From assembly GCA_920105625.2 (NCBI GenBank), contig OV050031.1, forward strand, positions 81,291,995-81,355,994: 64,000 nucleotides of DNA. Direction: 5' to 3'. The notes below the pieces were generated by a model, which was not told the origin of the DNA, made no database searches, and saw only the letters and a program-made list of their open reading frames with translations. This document shows, piece by piece, positions 12,139 through 27,075 of the stretch. Numbering within the stretch: the stretch's first letter is position 1; each line of letters begins with the position of its first letter. Source of the stretch: Clusia tigrina (taxonomy: Eukaryota; Arthropoda; Insecta; Diptera; Clusiidae). The translations under genes were made by a program, and so were the position numbers.

Positions 12139-14845
12139 AGATATATGCACAGAGAAGGCAGCAGACCTCCTAATCGACAGCGGCAGCGACTGACACGCCT
12201 ACAGAGACGCTGACAGAAGCTGCGATGCCGACTGAGTCAGATATGGGTAGATATAGGCATAGAGAAGGTAGCAGACCACCTCAATCGACAGCGGCAGCGA
12301 CTGAGAAGCCTACAGAGACGCTGACAGAGGTTGCGACGCCGACTGAGACGCCGACTGAGGCAGATAGGGGTAGATATAGGCATAGAGAAGGCAGCAGAGC
12401 TACCAATCGACAGCGCCAGCGACTGAGACGCCTACAGAGGCGCTGACAGAAGCTGCGACGCCGACTGTGACGTCGACTGAGGCAGATAGGGGTAGATATA
12501 GGCATAGAGAATTCAGCAGACCCCCAATCGACTGCAGCAACGACTGAGACGTCTACAGAAACGTTGACAGGGGCTGCGACGCCGACTGAGTCAGATAGGG
12601 GTAGATATAGGCATAGAGAAGGAAGCAGACCTTCCCAATCGACAGCGGCAGCGACTGAGACGTCTACAGAAACACTGACAGGGGCTGCGACGCCGATTGA
12701 TGCAGATAGGGGTAGGTATAGGCATAGAGAAGGCAGCAGACCGCCCCAATCGACAGCGGCAGCGACTGAGGCGCCCACAGAGACGCTGACAGAGGCTGCG
12801 ACGCCGACTGAGACGCCGACTGAGGCAGATAGGGGTAGATATAGGCATAGATAAGGCAACAGACCCCCAATCGACAGCGCCAGCTACTGAGACGCCTACA
12901 GAGACGCTGACAGAGGCTACGACGCCGACTGAGACGTCGACTGAGGCAGATAGGGGTATATATAGGCATAGAGAAGGCAGCAGATCCCCCCAATCGGCAG
13001 CGGCAGCGACTGAGACGCCTACAGAGACGCTGACAGAGGCTGCGACGCCGACTGAGACGCCGACTGAGGCAGATAGGGGTAGATATGGGAATAGAGAATT
13101 CAGCAGCCCCCCAATCGACAGCGCCAGCGACTGAGACGCCTACAGAGACGCTGACAGAGGCTGCGACGCCGACTGAGGCAGATAGGGGTAGATATAGGCA
13201 TAGAGAAGGCAGCAGACCCCCCAGTCGAAAGCGGCTGCGACTGCGACGGCTGCAGAAACGCTGACAGAGGCTCCGACGCTGACTGAGGCAGAGAGGGGTA
13301 GATATAGGCATAGAGAAGGCAGCAGACCCCCAATTGACAGCGGCAGCGACTGAGATACCTACAGATACGCTGACAGGGGCTGCGACGCCGACTCATGCAG
13401 ATAGGGGTAGGTATAGGCATAGAGAAGGCAGCAGACCCCCCAATCGACAGCGGCAACGACTGAGACGTCTACAGCAACGCTGACAGCGGCTGCGACGCCG
13501 ACTGTGGCAAATAGGGGTAGATATAGGCATAGAGAAGGCAGCAGACCCCTCACTCGACAGCGGAAACGACTGAGACGCCTACATAGACGCTGACTGAGGC
13601 TGCGACGCCGACTGAGACGCAGACTGAGGCAGATAGGGGTAGATATAGGCATAGAGAATGCCGCAGACCCTCCAGTCGACTGCAGCAGTGACTGAGACGT
13701 CTACAGAAACGCTGACAGGGGCTGCGACGCCGACTGAGGCAGATAGGGGTAGATATAGGCATATAGAAGGCAACAGACCCCCCAATCGACAGCGCCAGCG
13801 ACTGAGACGCCTACAGAGACTTTGGCAGAGGCTGCGACGCCGACTGAAACGCCGATTGACACGCCAACTGAGGCAGATAGCGGTATATTTAGGCATAGAG
13901 AAGGCAGCAGACCCCCCAATCGACAGCGGCAGCTACTGAGACGCCCACAGAGACGCTGACAGAGGCTGCGACGCCGACTGAGGTAGATAGGGGTTGATAT
14001 AGGCATAGAGAATGCAGCAGACCCCCAATCGACTGCAGCAGCGACTGAGACGTCTACAGAAACGCTGACAGGGGCTGCGACGCCGACTGAGGCAGATAGG
14101 GGTAGATATAGGCATATAGAAGGCAGCAGATCCCCCAGAGGCTGCGATGCCGACTGAGGCGGATAGGGGTAGATATAGGGATAGAGAAGGCAGCAGACCC
14201 CTCAATCGACAGCGACAAAGACAGAGACGCCTACAGAGACTTTGACAGAGGCTGCGACGCCGACTGAAACGCCTATTGACACGCCAACTGAGGCAGATAG
14301 GGGTATATATTGGCATAGAGAAGGCAGCAGTGACCCTAATCGACAGCGGCAACGACTGGGACGCCAAATGAGGCTGCGACGTCGACTGAGACGCCCACTG
14401 ACGCAGATTGGGGTAGAAACTGGCATAGAGAAGGCAGCAAACCCCAGAATCGACAGCGGCAGCGAGTGAGACGCCTACAGAAACACTGACAGGGGCTGCG
14501 ACGCCGACTAATGCAGATAGGGGTAGGTATAGGCATAGAGAAGGCAGCAGACCGCCCCAATCGACAGCGGCAGCGACTGAGACGCCCACAGAGACGCTGA
14601 CAGAGGCTGCAACGCCGACTGAGACGCCGAATGAGGCAGATAGGGGTAGATATAGGCATAGAGAAGGCAACAGACCCCCAATCGACAGCGCCAGCTACTG
14701 AGACGCCTACAGAGAAGCTGACAGTGGCTGCGACGCCGACTGAGACGTCGACTGAGGCAGATAGGGGTATATATAGGCATAGAGAAGGCAACAGACCCCC
14801 AATTGACAGCGCCAGCTACTGAGACGCCTACAGAGACGCTGAAAG
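12139..14845 (+). repeat. Irregular monomers (copy 2 left part)
   Basis: Counterpart of 2802-5508, containing the same mixed monomer order and the same two deletion scars. It lies between two nine-mer HOR domains, so the homogenised array is interrupted by an older, more diverse block that was carried along by the duplication. Confidence 0.85.
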
Positions 14846-17800
14846 ATAGGGGTAGATATACGCATAGAGAAGGTAGCAGACCCTCCAATCGACAGCGGCG
14901 GCGACTGAGACTCCTACAGAAACGCTGACAAATTCTGCGACGCCGACTGAGGCAGATAGGGGTGGATATAGGCATAGAGAAGGCAACAGGCCCCCAATCG
15001 ACAGCGGCAACGACTGAGACGCCTACAGAAATGCTGACAGAGGCTGCGACGCCGACAGAGGCAGATTGGGGTAGATATAGGCATATGGAAGGCACCAGAC
15101 CCCCAATCGAAAGCTGACAAAGGCTGCGACGCCGACTGAGGCAGAAAGGGTTGGATATAGGCATAGAGAAAGCAGCAGACCCCTCAATCGACAGCGGCAG
15201 CGACTGAGACGCCTTCAGAGATGCTGACAGAGGCAGCGACGCCGACTGAGGCAGATAGGGGTAGATATACGCATAGAGAAGGTAGCAGACCCTCCAATCG
15301 ACAGCGGCGGCGACTGAGACTCCTACAGAAACGCTGACAAATTCTGCGACGCCGACTGAGGCAGATAGGGGTGGATATAGGCATAGAGAAGGCAACAGGC
15401 CCCCAATCGACAGCGGCAACGACTGAGACGCCTACAGAGACGCTGACAGAAGCTGCGACGCCGACTGAGACGCCGGCTGAGGCAGTTAAGGGTAGGTATA
15501 GGCATAAAGAAGGCAACAGGCACCCCCACTCGACAGCGGCAGCGACTGAGACGCCTACAAAGATACTGACAGTGGCTGCGACGCCGACTGAGGCAGATAG
15601 GGGTAGATATACACATAGAGAAGGCAGCACACCACCCAATCGACAGCGGCAGCGACTGAGACGCCTACAGAAATGCTGACAGAGGCTGCGACGCCGACAG
15701 AGGCAGATTGGGGTAGATATAGGCATATGGAAGGCACCAGACCCCCAATCGAAAGCGGCAGCGACTGAGACGCCTACATAAACGCTGACAAAGGCTGCGA
15801 CGCCGACTGAGGCAGAAAGGGTTGGATATAGGCATAGAGAAAGCAGCAGACCCCTCAATCGACAGCGGCAGCGACTGAGACGCCTTCAGAGATGCTGACA
15901 GAGGCAGCGACGCCGACTGAGGCAGATAGGGGTAGATATACGCATAGAGAAGGTAGCAGACCCTCCAATCGACAGCGGCGGCGACTGAGACTCCTACAGA
16001 AACGCTGACAAATTCTGCGACGCCGACTGAGGCAGATAGGGGTGGATATAAGCATAGAGAAGGCAACAGGCCCCCAATCGACAGCGGCAACGACTGAGAC
16101 GCCTACAGAGACGCTGACAGAAGCTGCGACGCCGACTGAGACACCGACTGAGGCAGATAGGGGTAGATATAGGCATAGAGAAAGCAGCAGACCCCTCAAT
16201 CGACAGCGGCAGCGACTGAGACGCCTTCAGAGACGCTGACAGAGGCAGCGACGCCGAGTGAGGCAGATAGGGGTAGATATACGCATAGAGAAGGTAGCAG
16301 ACCCTCCAATCGACAGCGGCGGCGACTGAGACTCCTACAGAAACGCTGACAAATTCTGCGACGCCGACTGAGGCAGATAGGGTTGGATATAGGCATAGAG
16401 ATGGCAGCAGACCCCCCATACGACAGCGGCAACTTCTGAGACGTCTACAGAAACGCTGACAGAGGCTGCGACGCCGACTGAGACGCCGGCTGAGGCAGTT
16501 AAGGGTAGGTATAGGCATAAAGAAGGCAACAGGCACCCCCACTCGACAGCGGCAGCGACTGAGACGCCTACAAAGATACTGACAGAGGCTGCGACGCCGA
16601 CTGAGGCAGATAGGGGTAGATATACACATAGAGAAGGCAGCACACCACCCAATCGACAGCGGCAGCGACTGAGACGCCTACAGAAATGCTGACAGAGGCT
16701 GCGACGCCGACAGAGGCAGATTGGGGTAGATATAGGCATATGGAAGGCACCAGACCCCCAATCGAAAGCGGCAGCGACTGAGACGCCTACAGAAACGCTG
16801 ACAAAGGCTGCGACGCCGACTGAGGCAGAAAGGGTTGGATATAGGCATAGAGAATGCAGCAGACCCCTCAATCGGCAGCGGCAGCGACTGAGACGCCTTC
16901 AGAGATGCTGACAGAGGCAGCGACGCCGACTGAGGCAGATAGGGGTAGATATACGCATAGAGAAGGTAGCAGACCCTCCAATAGACAGCCCCGGCGACTG
17001 AGACTCCTACAGAAACGCTGACAAATTCTGCGACGCCGACTGAGGCAGATAGGGGTGGATATAGGCATAGAGAAGGCAACAGGCCCCCAATCGACAGCGG
17101 CAACGACTGAGACGCCTACAGAGACGCTGACAGAAGCTGCGACGCCGACTGAGACGCCGACTGAGGCAGATAGGGGTAGATATAGGAATAGAGAAAGCAG
17201 CAGACCCCTCAATCGACAGCGGCAGCGACTGAGACGCCTTCAGAGATGCTGACAGAGGCAGCGACGCCGACTGAGGCAGATAGGGGTAGATATACGCATA
17301 GAGAAGGTAGCAGACCCTCCAATCGACAGCGGCGGCGACTGAGACTCCTACAGAAACGCTGACAAATTCTGCGACGCCGACTGAGGCAGATAGGGGTAGA
17401 TATAGGCATAGAGATGGCAGCAGACCCCCCATACGACAGCGGCAACTTCTGAGACGTCTACAGAAACGCTGACAGAGGCTGCGACGCCGACAGAGGCAGA
17501 TTGGGGTAGATATAGGCATATGGAAGGCACCAGACCCCCAATCGAAAGCGGCAGCGACTGAGACGCCTACAGAAACGCTGACAAAGGCTGCGACGCCGAC
17601 TGAGGCAGAAAGGGTTGGATATAGGCATAGAGAAAGCAGCAGACCCCTCAATCGACAGCGGCAGCGACTGAGACGCCTTCAGAGATGCTGACAGAGGTAG
17701 CGACGCCGACTGAGGCAGATAGGGGTAGATATGCGCATAGAGAAGGTAGCAGACCCTCCAATCGACAGCGGCGGCGACTGAGACTCCTACAGAAACGCTG

Positions 17801-20800
17801 ACAAATTCTGCGACGCCGACTGAGGCAGATAGGGGTAGATATAGGCATAGAGATGGCAGCAGACCCCCCATACGACAGCGGCAACTTCTGAGACGTCTAC
17901 AGAAACGCTGACAGAGGCTGCGACGCCGACTGAGACGCCGGCTGAGGCAGTTAAGGGTAGGTATAGGCATAAAGAAGGCAACAGGCACCCCCACTCGACA
18001 GCGGCAGCGACTGAGACGCCTACAAAGATACTGACAGAGGCTGCGACGCCGACTGAGGCAGATAGGGGTAGATATACGCATAGAGAAGGCAGCACACCAC
18101 CCAATCGACAGCGGCAGCGACTGAGACGCCTACAGAAATGCTGACAGAGGCTGCGACGCCGACAGAGGCAGATTGGGGTAGATATAGGCATATGGAAGGC
18201 ACCAGACCCCCAATCGAAAGCGGCAGCGACTGAGACGCCTACAGAAACGCTGACAAAGGCTGCGACGCCGACTGAGGCAGAAAGGGTTGGATATAGGCAT
18301 AGAGAAAGCAGCAGACCCCTCAATCGACAGCGGCAGCGACTGAGACGCCTTCAGAGATGCTGACAGAGGCAGCGACGCCGACTGAGGCAGATAGGGGTAG
18401 ATATACGCATAGAGAAGGTAGCAGACCCTCCAATCGACAGCGGCGGCGACTGAGACTCCTACAGAAACGCTGACAAATTCTGCGACGCCGACTGAGGCAG
18501 ATAGGGGTGGATATAGGCATAGAGAAGGCAACAGGCCCCCAATCGACAGCGGCAACGACTGAGACGCCTACAGAGACGCTGACAGAAGCTGCGACGCCGA
18601 CTGAGACGCCGACTGAGGCAGATAGGGGTAGATATAGGCATAGAGAAAGCAGCAGACCCCTCAATCGACAGCGGCAGCGACTGAGACGCCTTCAGAGACG
18701 CTGACAGAGGCAGCGACGCCGACTGAGGCAGATAGGGGTAGATATACGCATAGAGAAGGTAGCAGACCCTCCAATCGATAGCGGCGGCGACTGAGACTCC
18801 TACAGAAACGCTGACAAATTCTGCGACGCCGACTGAGGCAGATAGGGGTATATATAGGCATAGAGATGGCAGCAGACCTCCCATACGACAGCGGCAACTT
18901 CTGAGACGTCTACAGAAACGCTGACAGAGGCTGCGACGCCGACTGAGACGCCGGCTGAGGCAGTTAAGGGTAGGTATAGGCATAAAGAAGGCAACAGGCA
19001 CCCCCACTCGACAGCGGCAGCGACTGAGACGCCTACAAAGATACTGACAGAGGCTGCGACGCCGACTGAGGCAGATAGGGGTAGATATACACATAGAGAA
19101 GGCAGCACACCACCCAATCGACAGCGGCAGCGACTGAGACGCCTACAGAAATGCTGACAGAGGCTGCGACGCCGACAGAGGCAGATTGGGGTAGATATAG
19201 GCATATGGAAGGCACCAGACCCCCAATCGAAAGCGGCAGCGACTGAGACGCCTACAGAAACGCTGACAAAGGCTGCGACGCCGACTGAGGCAGAAAGGGG
19301 TGGATATAGGCATAGAGAAAGCAGCAGACCCCTCAATCGACAGCGGCAGCGACTGAGACGCCTTCAGAGATGCTGACAGAGGCAGCGACGCCGACTGAGG
19401 CAGATAGGGGTAGATATACGCATAGAGAAGGTAGCAGAACCTCCAATCGACAGCGGCGGCGACTGAGACTCCTACAGAAACGCTGACAAATTCTGCGACG
19501 CCGACTGAGGCAGATAGGGGTGGATATAGGCATAGAGAAGGCAACAGGCCCCCAATCGACAGCGGCAACGACTGAGACGCCTACAGAGACGCTGACAGAA
19601 GCTGCGACGCCGACTGAGACGCCGACTGAGGCAGATAGGGGTAGATATAGGCATAGAGAAAGCAGCAGACCCCTCAATCGACAGCGGCAGCGACTGAGAC
19701 GCCTTCAGAGACGCTGACAGAGGCAGCGACGCCGACTGAGGCAGATAGGGGTAGATATACGCATAGAGAAGGTAGCAGACCCTCCAATCGATAGCGGCGG
19801 CGACTGAGACTCCTACAGAAACGCTGACAAATTCTGCGACGCCGACTGAGGCAGATAGGGGTAGATATAGGCATAGAGATGGCAGCAGACCTCCCATACG
19901 ACAGCGTCAACTTCTGAGACCTCTACAGAAACGCTGACAGAGGCTGCGACGCCGACTGAGATGCCGGCTGAGGCAGTTAAGGGTAGGTATAGGCATAAAG
20001 AAGGCAACAGGCACCCCCACTCGACAGCGGCAGCGACTGAGACGCCTACAAAGATACTGACAGAGGCTGCGATGCCGACTGAGGCATATAGGGGTAGATA
20101 TACACATAGAGAAGGCAGCACACCACCCAATCGACAGCGGCAGCGACTGAGACGCCTACAGAAATGCTGACAGAGGCTGCGACGCCGACAGAGGCAGATT
20201 GGGGTAGATATAGGCATATGGAAGGCACCAGACCCCCAATCGAAAGCGGCAGCGACTGAGACGCCTACAGAAACGCTGACAAAGGCTGCGACGCCGACTG
20301 AGGCAGAAAGGGTTGGATATAGGCATAGAGAAAGCAGCAGACCCCTCAATCGACAGCGGCAGCGACTGAGACGCCTTCAGAGATGCTGACAGAGGCAGCG
20401 ACGCCGACTGAGGCAGATAGGGGTAGATATACGCATAGAGAAGGTAGCAGACCCTCCAATCGACAGCGGCGGCGATTGAGACTCCTACAGAAACGCTGAC
20501 AAATTCTGCGACGCCGACTGAGGCAGATAGGGGTGGATATAGGCATAGAGAAGGCAACAGGCCCCCAATCGACAGCGGCAACGACTGAGACGCCTACAGA
20601 GACGCTGACAGAAGCTGCGACGCCGACTGAGACGCCGACTGAGGCAGATAGGGGTAGATATAGGCATAGAGAAAGCAGCAGACCCCTCAATCGACAGCGG
20701 CAGCGACGCCGACTGAGGCAGATAGGGGTAGATATACGCATAGAGAAGGTAGCAGACCCTCCAATCGACAGCGGCGGCGACTGAGACTCCTACAGAAACG

Positions 20801-21511
20801 CTGACAACTTCTGCGACGCCGACTGAGGCAGATAGGGGTAGATATAGGCATAGAGATGGCAGCAGACCCCCCATACGACAGCGGCAACTTCTGAGACGTC
20901 TACAGAAACGCTGACAGAGGCTGCGACGCCGACTGAGACGCCGGCTGAGGCAGTTAAGGGTAGGTATAGGCATAAAGAAGGCAACAGCCACCCCCACTCG
21001 ACAGCGGCAGCGACTGAGACGCCTACAAAGATACTGACAGAAGCTGCGACGCCGACTGAGGCAGATAGGGGTAGATATACACATAGAGAAGGCAGCACAC
21101 CACCCAATCGACAGCGGCAGCGACTGAGACGCCTACAGAAATGCTGACAGAGGCTGCGACGCCGACAGAGGCAGATTGGGGTAGATATAGGCATATGGAA
21201 GGCACCAGACCCCCAATCGAAAGCGGCAGCGACTGACACGCCTACAGAAACGCTGACAAAGGCTGCGACGCCGACTGAGGCAGAAAGGGTTGGATATAGG
21301 CATAGAGAAAGCAGCAGACCCCTCAATCGACAGCGGCAGCGACTGAGACGCCTTCAGAGATGCTGACATAGGCAGCGACGCCGACTGAGGCAGATAGGGG
21401 TAGATATACGCATAGAGAAGGTAGCAGACCCTCCAATCGACAGCGGCGGCGACTGAGACTCCTACAGAAACGCTGACAAATTCTGCGACGCCGACTGAGG
21501 CAGATAGGGGT
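14846..21511 (+). repeat. Nine-monomer HOR domain (copy 2 right part)
   Basis: Counterpart of 5509-12138. Type-E markers (CATATGGAAGGC) lie near 15082, 15725, 16738, 17518, 18190, 19203, 20216 and 21193. The 1013-bp spacing is intact between 15725 and 16738 and between 18190, 19203 and 20216; the last unit is 977 bp. A type C/E hybrid unit lies near 17450-17518, as in copy 1. Confidence 0.88.
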
Positions 21512-24500
21512 GGATATAGGCATAGAGAAGGCAACAGGCCCCCAATCGACAGCGGCAACGACTGAGACGCCTACAGAGACGCTGACAGAAGCTGCGACGC
21601 CGACTGAGACGCCGACTGAGGCAGATAGGGGTAGATATAGGCATAGAGAAAGCAGCAGACCCCTCAATCGACAGCGGCAGCGACTGAGACGCCTTCAGAG
21701 ACGCTGACAGAGGCAGCGACGCCGACTGATGCAGATAGGGGTAGATATACGCATAGAGAAGGTAGCAGACCCTCCAATCGACAGCGGCGGCGACTGAGAC
21801 TCCTACAGAAACGCTGACAAATTCTGCGACGCCGACTGAGGCAGATAGGGGTAGATATAGGCATAGAGATGGCAGCAGACCCCCCATACGACAGCGGCAA
21901 CTTCTGAGACGTCTACAGAAACGCTGACAGAGGCTGCGACGCCGACAGAGGCAGATTGGGGTAGATATAGGCATATGGAAGGCACCATACCCCCAATCGA
22001 AAGCGGCAGCGACTGAGACGCCTACAGAAACGCTGACAAATGCTGCGACGCCGACTGAGGCAGAAAGGGTTGGATATAGGCATAGAGAAAGCAGCAGACC
22101 CCTCAATCGACAGCGGCAGCGACTGAGACGCCTTCAGAGATGCTGACAGAGGCAGCGACGCCGACTGAGGCAGATAGGGGTAGATATACGCATAGAGAAG
22201 GTAGCAGACCCTCCAATCGACAGCGGCGGCGACTGAGACCCCTACAGAAACGCTGACAAATTCTGCGACGCCGACTGAGGCAGATAGGGGTAGATATAGG
22301 CATAGAGATGGCAGCAGACCCCACATACGACAGCGGCAACTTCTGAGACGTCTACAGAAACGCTGACAGAGGCTGCGACGCCGACTGAGACGCCGGCTGA
22401 GGCAGTTAAGGGTAGGTATAGGCATAAAGAAGGCAACAGGCACCCCCACTCGACAGCGGCAGCGACTGAGACGCCTACAAAGATACTGACAGAGGCTGCG
22501 ACGCCGACTGAGGCAGATAGGGGTAGATATACACATAGAGAAGGCAGCACACCACCCAATCGACAGCGGCAGCGACTGAGACGCCTACAGAAATGCTGAC
22601 AGAGGCTGCGACGCCGACAGAGGCAGATTGGGGTAGATATAGGCATATGGAAGGCACCAGACCCCCAATCGAAAGCGGCAGCGACTGAGACGCCTACAGA
22701 AACGCTGACAAAGGCTGCGACGCCGACTGAGGCAGAAAGGGTTGGATATAAGCATAGAGAAAGCAGCAGACCCCTCAATCGACAGCGGCAGCGACTGAGA
22801 CGCCTTCAGAGATGCTGACAGAGGCAGCGACGCCGACTGAGGCAGATAGGGGTAGATATACGCATAGAGAAGGTAGCAGACCCTCCAATCGACAGCGGCG
22901 GCGACTGAGACCCCTACAAAAACGCTGACAAATTCTGCGACGCCGACTGAGGCAGATAGGGGTGGATATAGGCATAGAGAAGGCAACAGGCCCCCAATCG
23001 ACAGCGGCAACGACTGAGACGCCTACAGAGACGCTGACAGAAGCTGCGACGCCGACTGAGACGCCGACTGAGGCAGATAGGGGTAGATATAGGCATAGAG
23101 AAAGCAGCAGACCCCTCAATCGACAGCGGCAGCGACTGAGACGCCTTCAGAGACGCTGACAGAGGCAGCGACGCCGACTGAGGCAGATGGGGGTAGATAT
23201 ACACATAGAGAAGGCAGCACACCACCCAATCGACAGCGGCAGCGACTGAGACGCCTACAGAAATGCTGACAAATTCTGCGACGCCGACTGAGGCAGATAG
23301 GGGTGGATATAGGCATAGAGAAGGCAACAGGCCCCCAATTGACAGCGGCAGCGACTGAGACGCCTACAGAAACGCTGACAAAGGCTGCGACGCCGACTGA
23401 GGCAGATAGGGGTAGATATACGCATAGAGAAGGTAGCAGACCCTCCAATCGACAGCGGCGGCGACTGAGACTCCTACAGAAACGCTGACAAATTCTGCGA
23501 AGCCGACTGAGGCAGATAGGGGTGGATATAGGCATAGAGAAGGCAACAGGCCCCCAATTGACAGCGGCAACGACTGAGACGCCTACAGAGACGCTGACAG
23601 AAGCTGCGACGCCGACTGAGACGCCGACTGAGGCAGATAGGGGTAGATATAGGCATAGAGAAAGCAGCAGACCCCTCAATCGACAGCGGCAGCGACTGAG
23701 ACGCCTTCAGAGACGCTGACAGAGGCAGCGACGCCGACTGAGGCAGATAGGGGTAGATATACGCATAGAGAAGGTAGCAGACCCTCCAATCGACAGCGGC
23801 GGCGACTGAGACTCCTACAGAAACGCTGACAAATTCTGCGACGCCGACTGAGGCAGATAGGGGTAGATATAGGCATAGAGATGGCAGCAGACCCCCCATA
23901 CGACAGCGGCAACTTCTGAGACGTCTACAGAAACGCTGACAGAGGCTGCGACGCCGACTGAGACGCCGGCTGAGGCAGTTAACTGTAGGTATAGGCATAA
24001 AGAAGGCAACAGGCACCCCCACTCGACAGCGGCAGCGACTGAGACGCCTACAAAGATACTGACAGAGGCTGCGACGCCGACTGAGGCAGATAGGGGTAGA
24101 TATACACATAGAGAAGGCAGCACACCACCCAATCGACAGCGGCAGCGACTGAGACGCCTACAGAAATGCTGACAGAGGCTGCGACGCCGACAGAGGCAGA
24201 TTGGAGTAGATATAGACATATGGAAGGCACCAGACCCCCAATCGAAAGCGGCAGCGACTGAGACGCCTACAGAAACGCTGACAAAGGCTGCGATGCCGAC
24301 TGAGGCAGAAAGGGTTGGATATAGGCATAGAGAAAGCAGCAGACCCCTCAATCGACAGCGGCAGCGACTGAGACGCCTTCAGAGATGCTGACAGAGGCAG
24401 CGACGCCGACTGAGGCAGATAGGGGTAGATATACGCATAGAGAAGGTAGCAGACCCTCCAATCGACAGCGGCGGCGACTGAGACTCCTACAGAAACGCTG

Positions 24501-27075
24501 ACAAATTCTGCGACGCCGACTGAGGCAGATAGGGGTGGATATAGGCATAGAGAAAACAGCAGACCCCTCAATCGACAGCGGCAGCGACTGAGACGCCTTC
24601 AGAGATGCTGACAGAGGCAGCGACGCCGACTGAGGCAGATAGGGGTAGATATACGCATAGAGAAGGTAGCAACCCCCCAATCGACATCGGCGGCGACTGA
24701 GACTCCTACAGAAACGCTGACAAATTCTGCCACGCCGACTGAGGCAGATAGGGGTAGATATAGGCATAGAGATGGCAGCAGACCCCCCCATACGACAGCG
24801 GCAACTTCTGAGACGTCTACAGAAACGCTGACAGAGGCTGCGACGCCGACTGAGACGCCGGCTGAGGCAGTTAAGGGTAGATATAGGCATAAAGAAGGCA
24901 ACAGGCACCCCCACTCGACAGCGGCAGCGACTGAGACGCCTACAAAGATACTGACAGAGGCTGCGACGCCGACTGAGGCAGATAGGGGTAGATATACACA
25001 TAGAGAAGGCAGCACACCACCCAATCGACAGCGGCAGCGACTGAGACGCCTACAGAAATGCTGACAGAGGCTGCGACGCCGACAGAGGCAGATTGGGGTA
25101 GATATAGGCATATGGAAGGCACCAGACCCCCAATCGAAAGCGGCAGCGACTGAGACGCCTACAGAAACGCTGACAAAGGCTGCGACGCCGACTGAGGCAG
25201 AAAGGTTTGGATATAGGCATAGAGAAAGCAGCAGACCCCTCAATCGACAGCGGCAGCGACTGAGACGCCTTCAGAGATGCTGACAGAGGCAGCGACGCCG
25301 ACTGAGGCAGATAGGGGTAGATATACGCATAGAGGAGGTAGCAGACCCTCCAATCGACAGCGGCGGCGACTGAGACTCCTACAGAAACGCTGACAAATTC
25401 TGCGACGCCGACTGAGGCAGATAGGGGTGGATATAGGCATAGAGAAGGCAACAGGCCCCCAATTGACAGCGGCAACTTCTGAGACGTCTACAGAAACGCT
25501 GACAGAGGCTGCGACGCCGACTGAGACGCCGGATGAGGCAGTTAAGGGTAGGTATAGGCATAAAGAAGGCAACAGGCACCCCCACTCGACAGCGGCAGCG
25601 ACTGAGACGCCTACAAAGATACTGACAGAGGCTGCGACGCCGACTGAGGCAGATAGGGGTAGATATACACATAGAGAAGGCAGCACACCACCCAATCGAC
25701 AGCGGCAGCGACTGAGACGCCTACAGAAATGCTGACAGAGGCTGCGACGCCGACAGAGGCAGATTGGGGTAGATATAGGCATATGGAAGGCACCAGACCC
25801 CCAATCGAAAGCGGCAGCGACTGAGACGCCTACAGAATCGCTGACAAAGGCTGCGATGCCGACTGAGGCAGAAAGGGTTGGATATAGGCATAGAGAAAGC
25901 AGCAGACCCCTCAATCGACAGCGGCAGCGACTGAGACGCCTTCAGAGATGCTGACAGAGGCAGCGACGCCGACTGAGGCAGATATGGGTAGATATACGCA
26001 TAGAGAAGGTAGCAGACCCTCCAATCGACAGCGGCGGCGACTGAGACTCCTACAGAAACGCTGACAAATTCTGCGACGCCGACTGAGGCAGATAGGGGTG
26101 GATATAGGCATAGAGAAAGCAGCAGACCCCTCAATCGACAGCGGCAGCGACTGAGACGCCTTCAGAGATGCTGACAGAGGCAGCGACGCCGACTGAGGCA
26201 GATAGGGGTAGATATACGCATAGAGAAGGTAGCAGACCCTCCAACCGACAGCGGCGGCGACTGAGACTCCTACAGAAACGCTGACAAATTCTGCGACGCC
26301 GACTGAGGCAGATAGGGGTAGATATAGGCATAGAGATGGCAGCAGACCCACCCCATACGACAGCGGCAACTTCTGAGACGTCTACAGAAACGCTGGCAGA
26401 GACTGCGACGCCGACTGAGACGCCGGCTGAGGCAGTTAAGGGTAGGTATAGGCATAAAGAAGGCAACAGGCACCCCCACTCGACAGCGGCAGCGACTGAG
26501 ACGCCTACAAAGATACTGACAGAGGCTGCGACGCCGACTGAGGCAGATAGGGGTAGATATACACATAGAGAAGGCAGCACACCACCCAATCGACAGCGGC
26601 AGCGACTGAGACGCCTACAGAAATGCTGACAGAGGCTGCGACGCCCACTGAGGCAGATATGGGTGGATATAGGCATAGAGAAGGCAACAGGCCCCCAATC
26701 GACAGCGGCAACGACTGAGACGCCTACAGAGACGCTGACAGAAGCTGCGACGCCGACTGAGACGCCGACTGAGGCAGATAGGGGTAGATATAGGCATAGA
26801 GAAAGCAGCAGACCCCTCAATCGACAGCGGCAGCGACTGAGACGCCTTCAGAGACGCTGACAGAGGCAGCGACGCCGACTGAGGCAGATAGGGGTAGATA
26901 TACGCATAGAGAAGGTAGCAGACCCTCCAATCGACAGCGGCGGCGACTGAGACTCCTACAGAAACGCTGACAAATTCTGCGACGCCGACTGAGGCAGATA
27001 GGGGTAGATATAGGCATAGAGATGGCAGCAGACCCCCCATACGACAGCGGCAACTTCTGAGACGTCTACAGAAAC
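21512..27075 (+). repeat. Rearranged nine-monomer HOR array
   Basis: The same A-I monomers are present but their order is often broken. Type-E markers lie near 21972, 22645, 24217, 25109 and 25780, with spacings of about 670, 1570, 890 and 670 bp instead of 1013. Skipped or repeated monomers explain this: around 23180-23560 D-like and H-like monomers alternate, and around 24540-24680 and 26100-26250 the F/G/H part is duplicated. There is no foreign sequence. Confidence 0.85.

Larger units (their letters stand above)
12139..21511 (+). repeat. Segmental tandem duplication, copy 2 (9373 bp)
   Basis: Direct repeat of 2802-12138. It keeps the 36 bp missing at 7346 in copy 1, so it is 9373 bp long. 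Shared private variants include the 36-bp-deleted monomer (11331 and 20703), the truncated monomers near 14137 and 14845, GACACGCC in a type-F monomer (11861 and 21234) and ACATAGGCAGCG (11992 and 21365). Single-base differences exist, such as CATAGATTAGG-type versus ATAGGGGTATATATAGG spellings near 3616/12953 and CATACG versus CATACA near 17709/18075. The copy ends inside an H-type monomer and the nine-mer array continues without a break. Confidence 0.9.
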
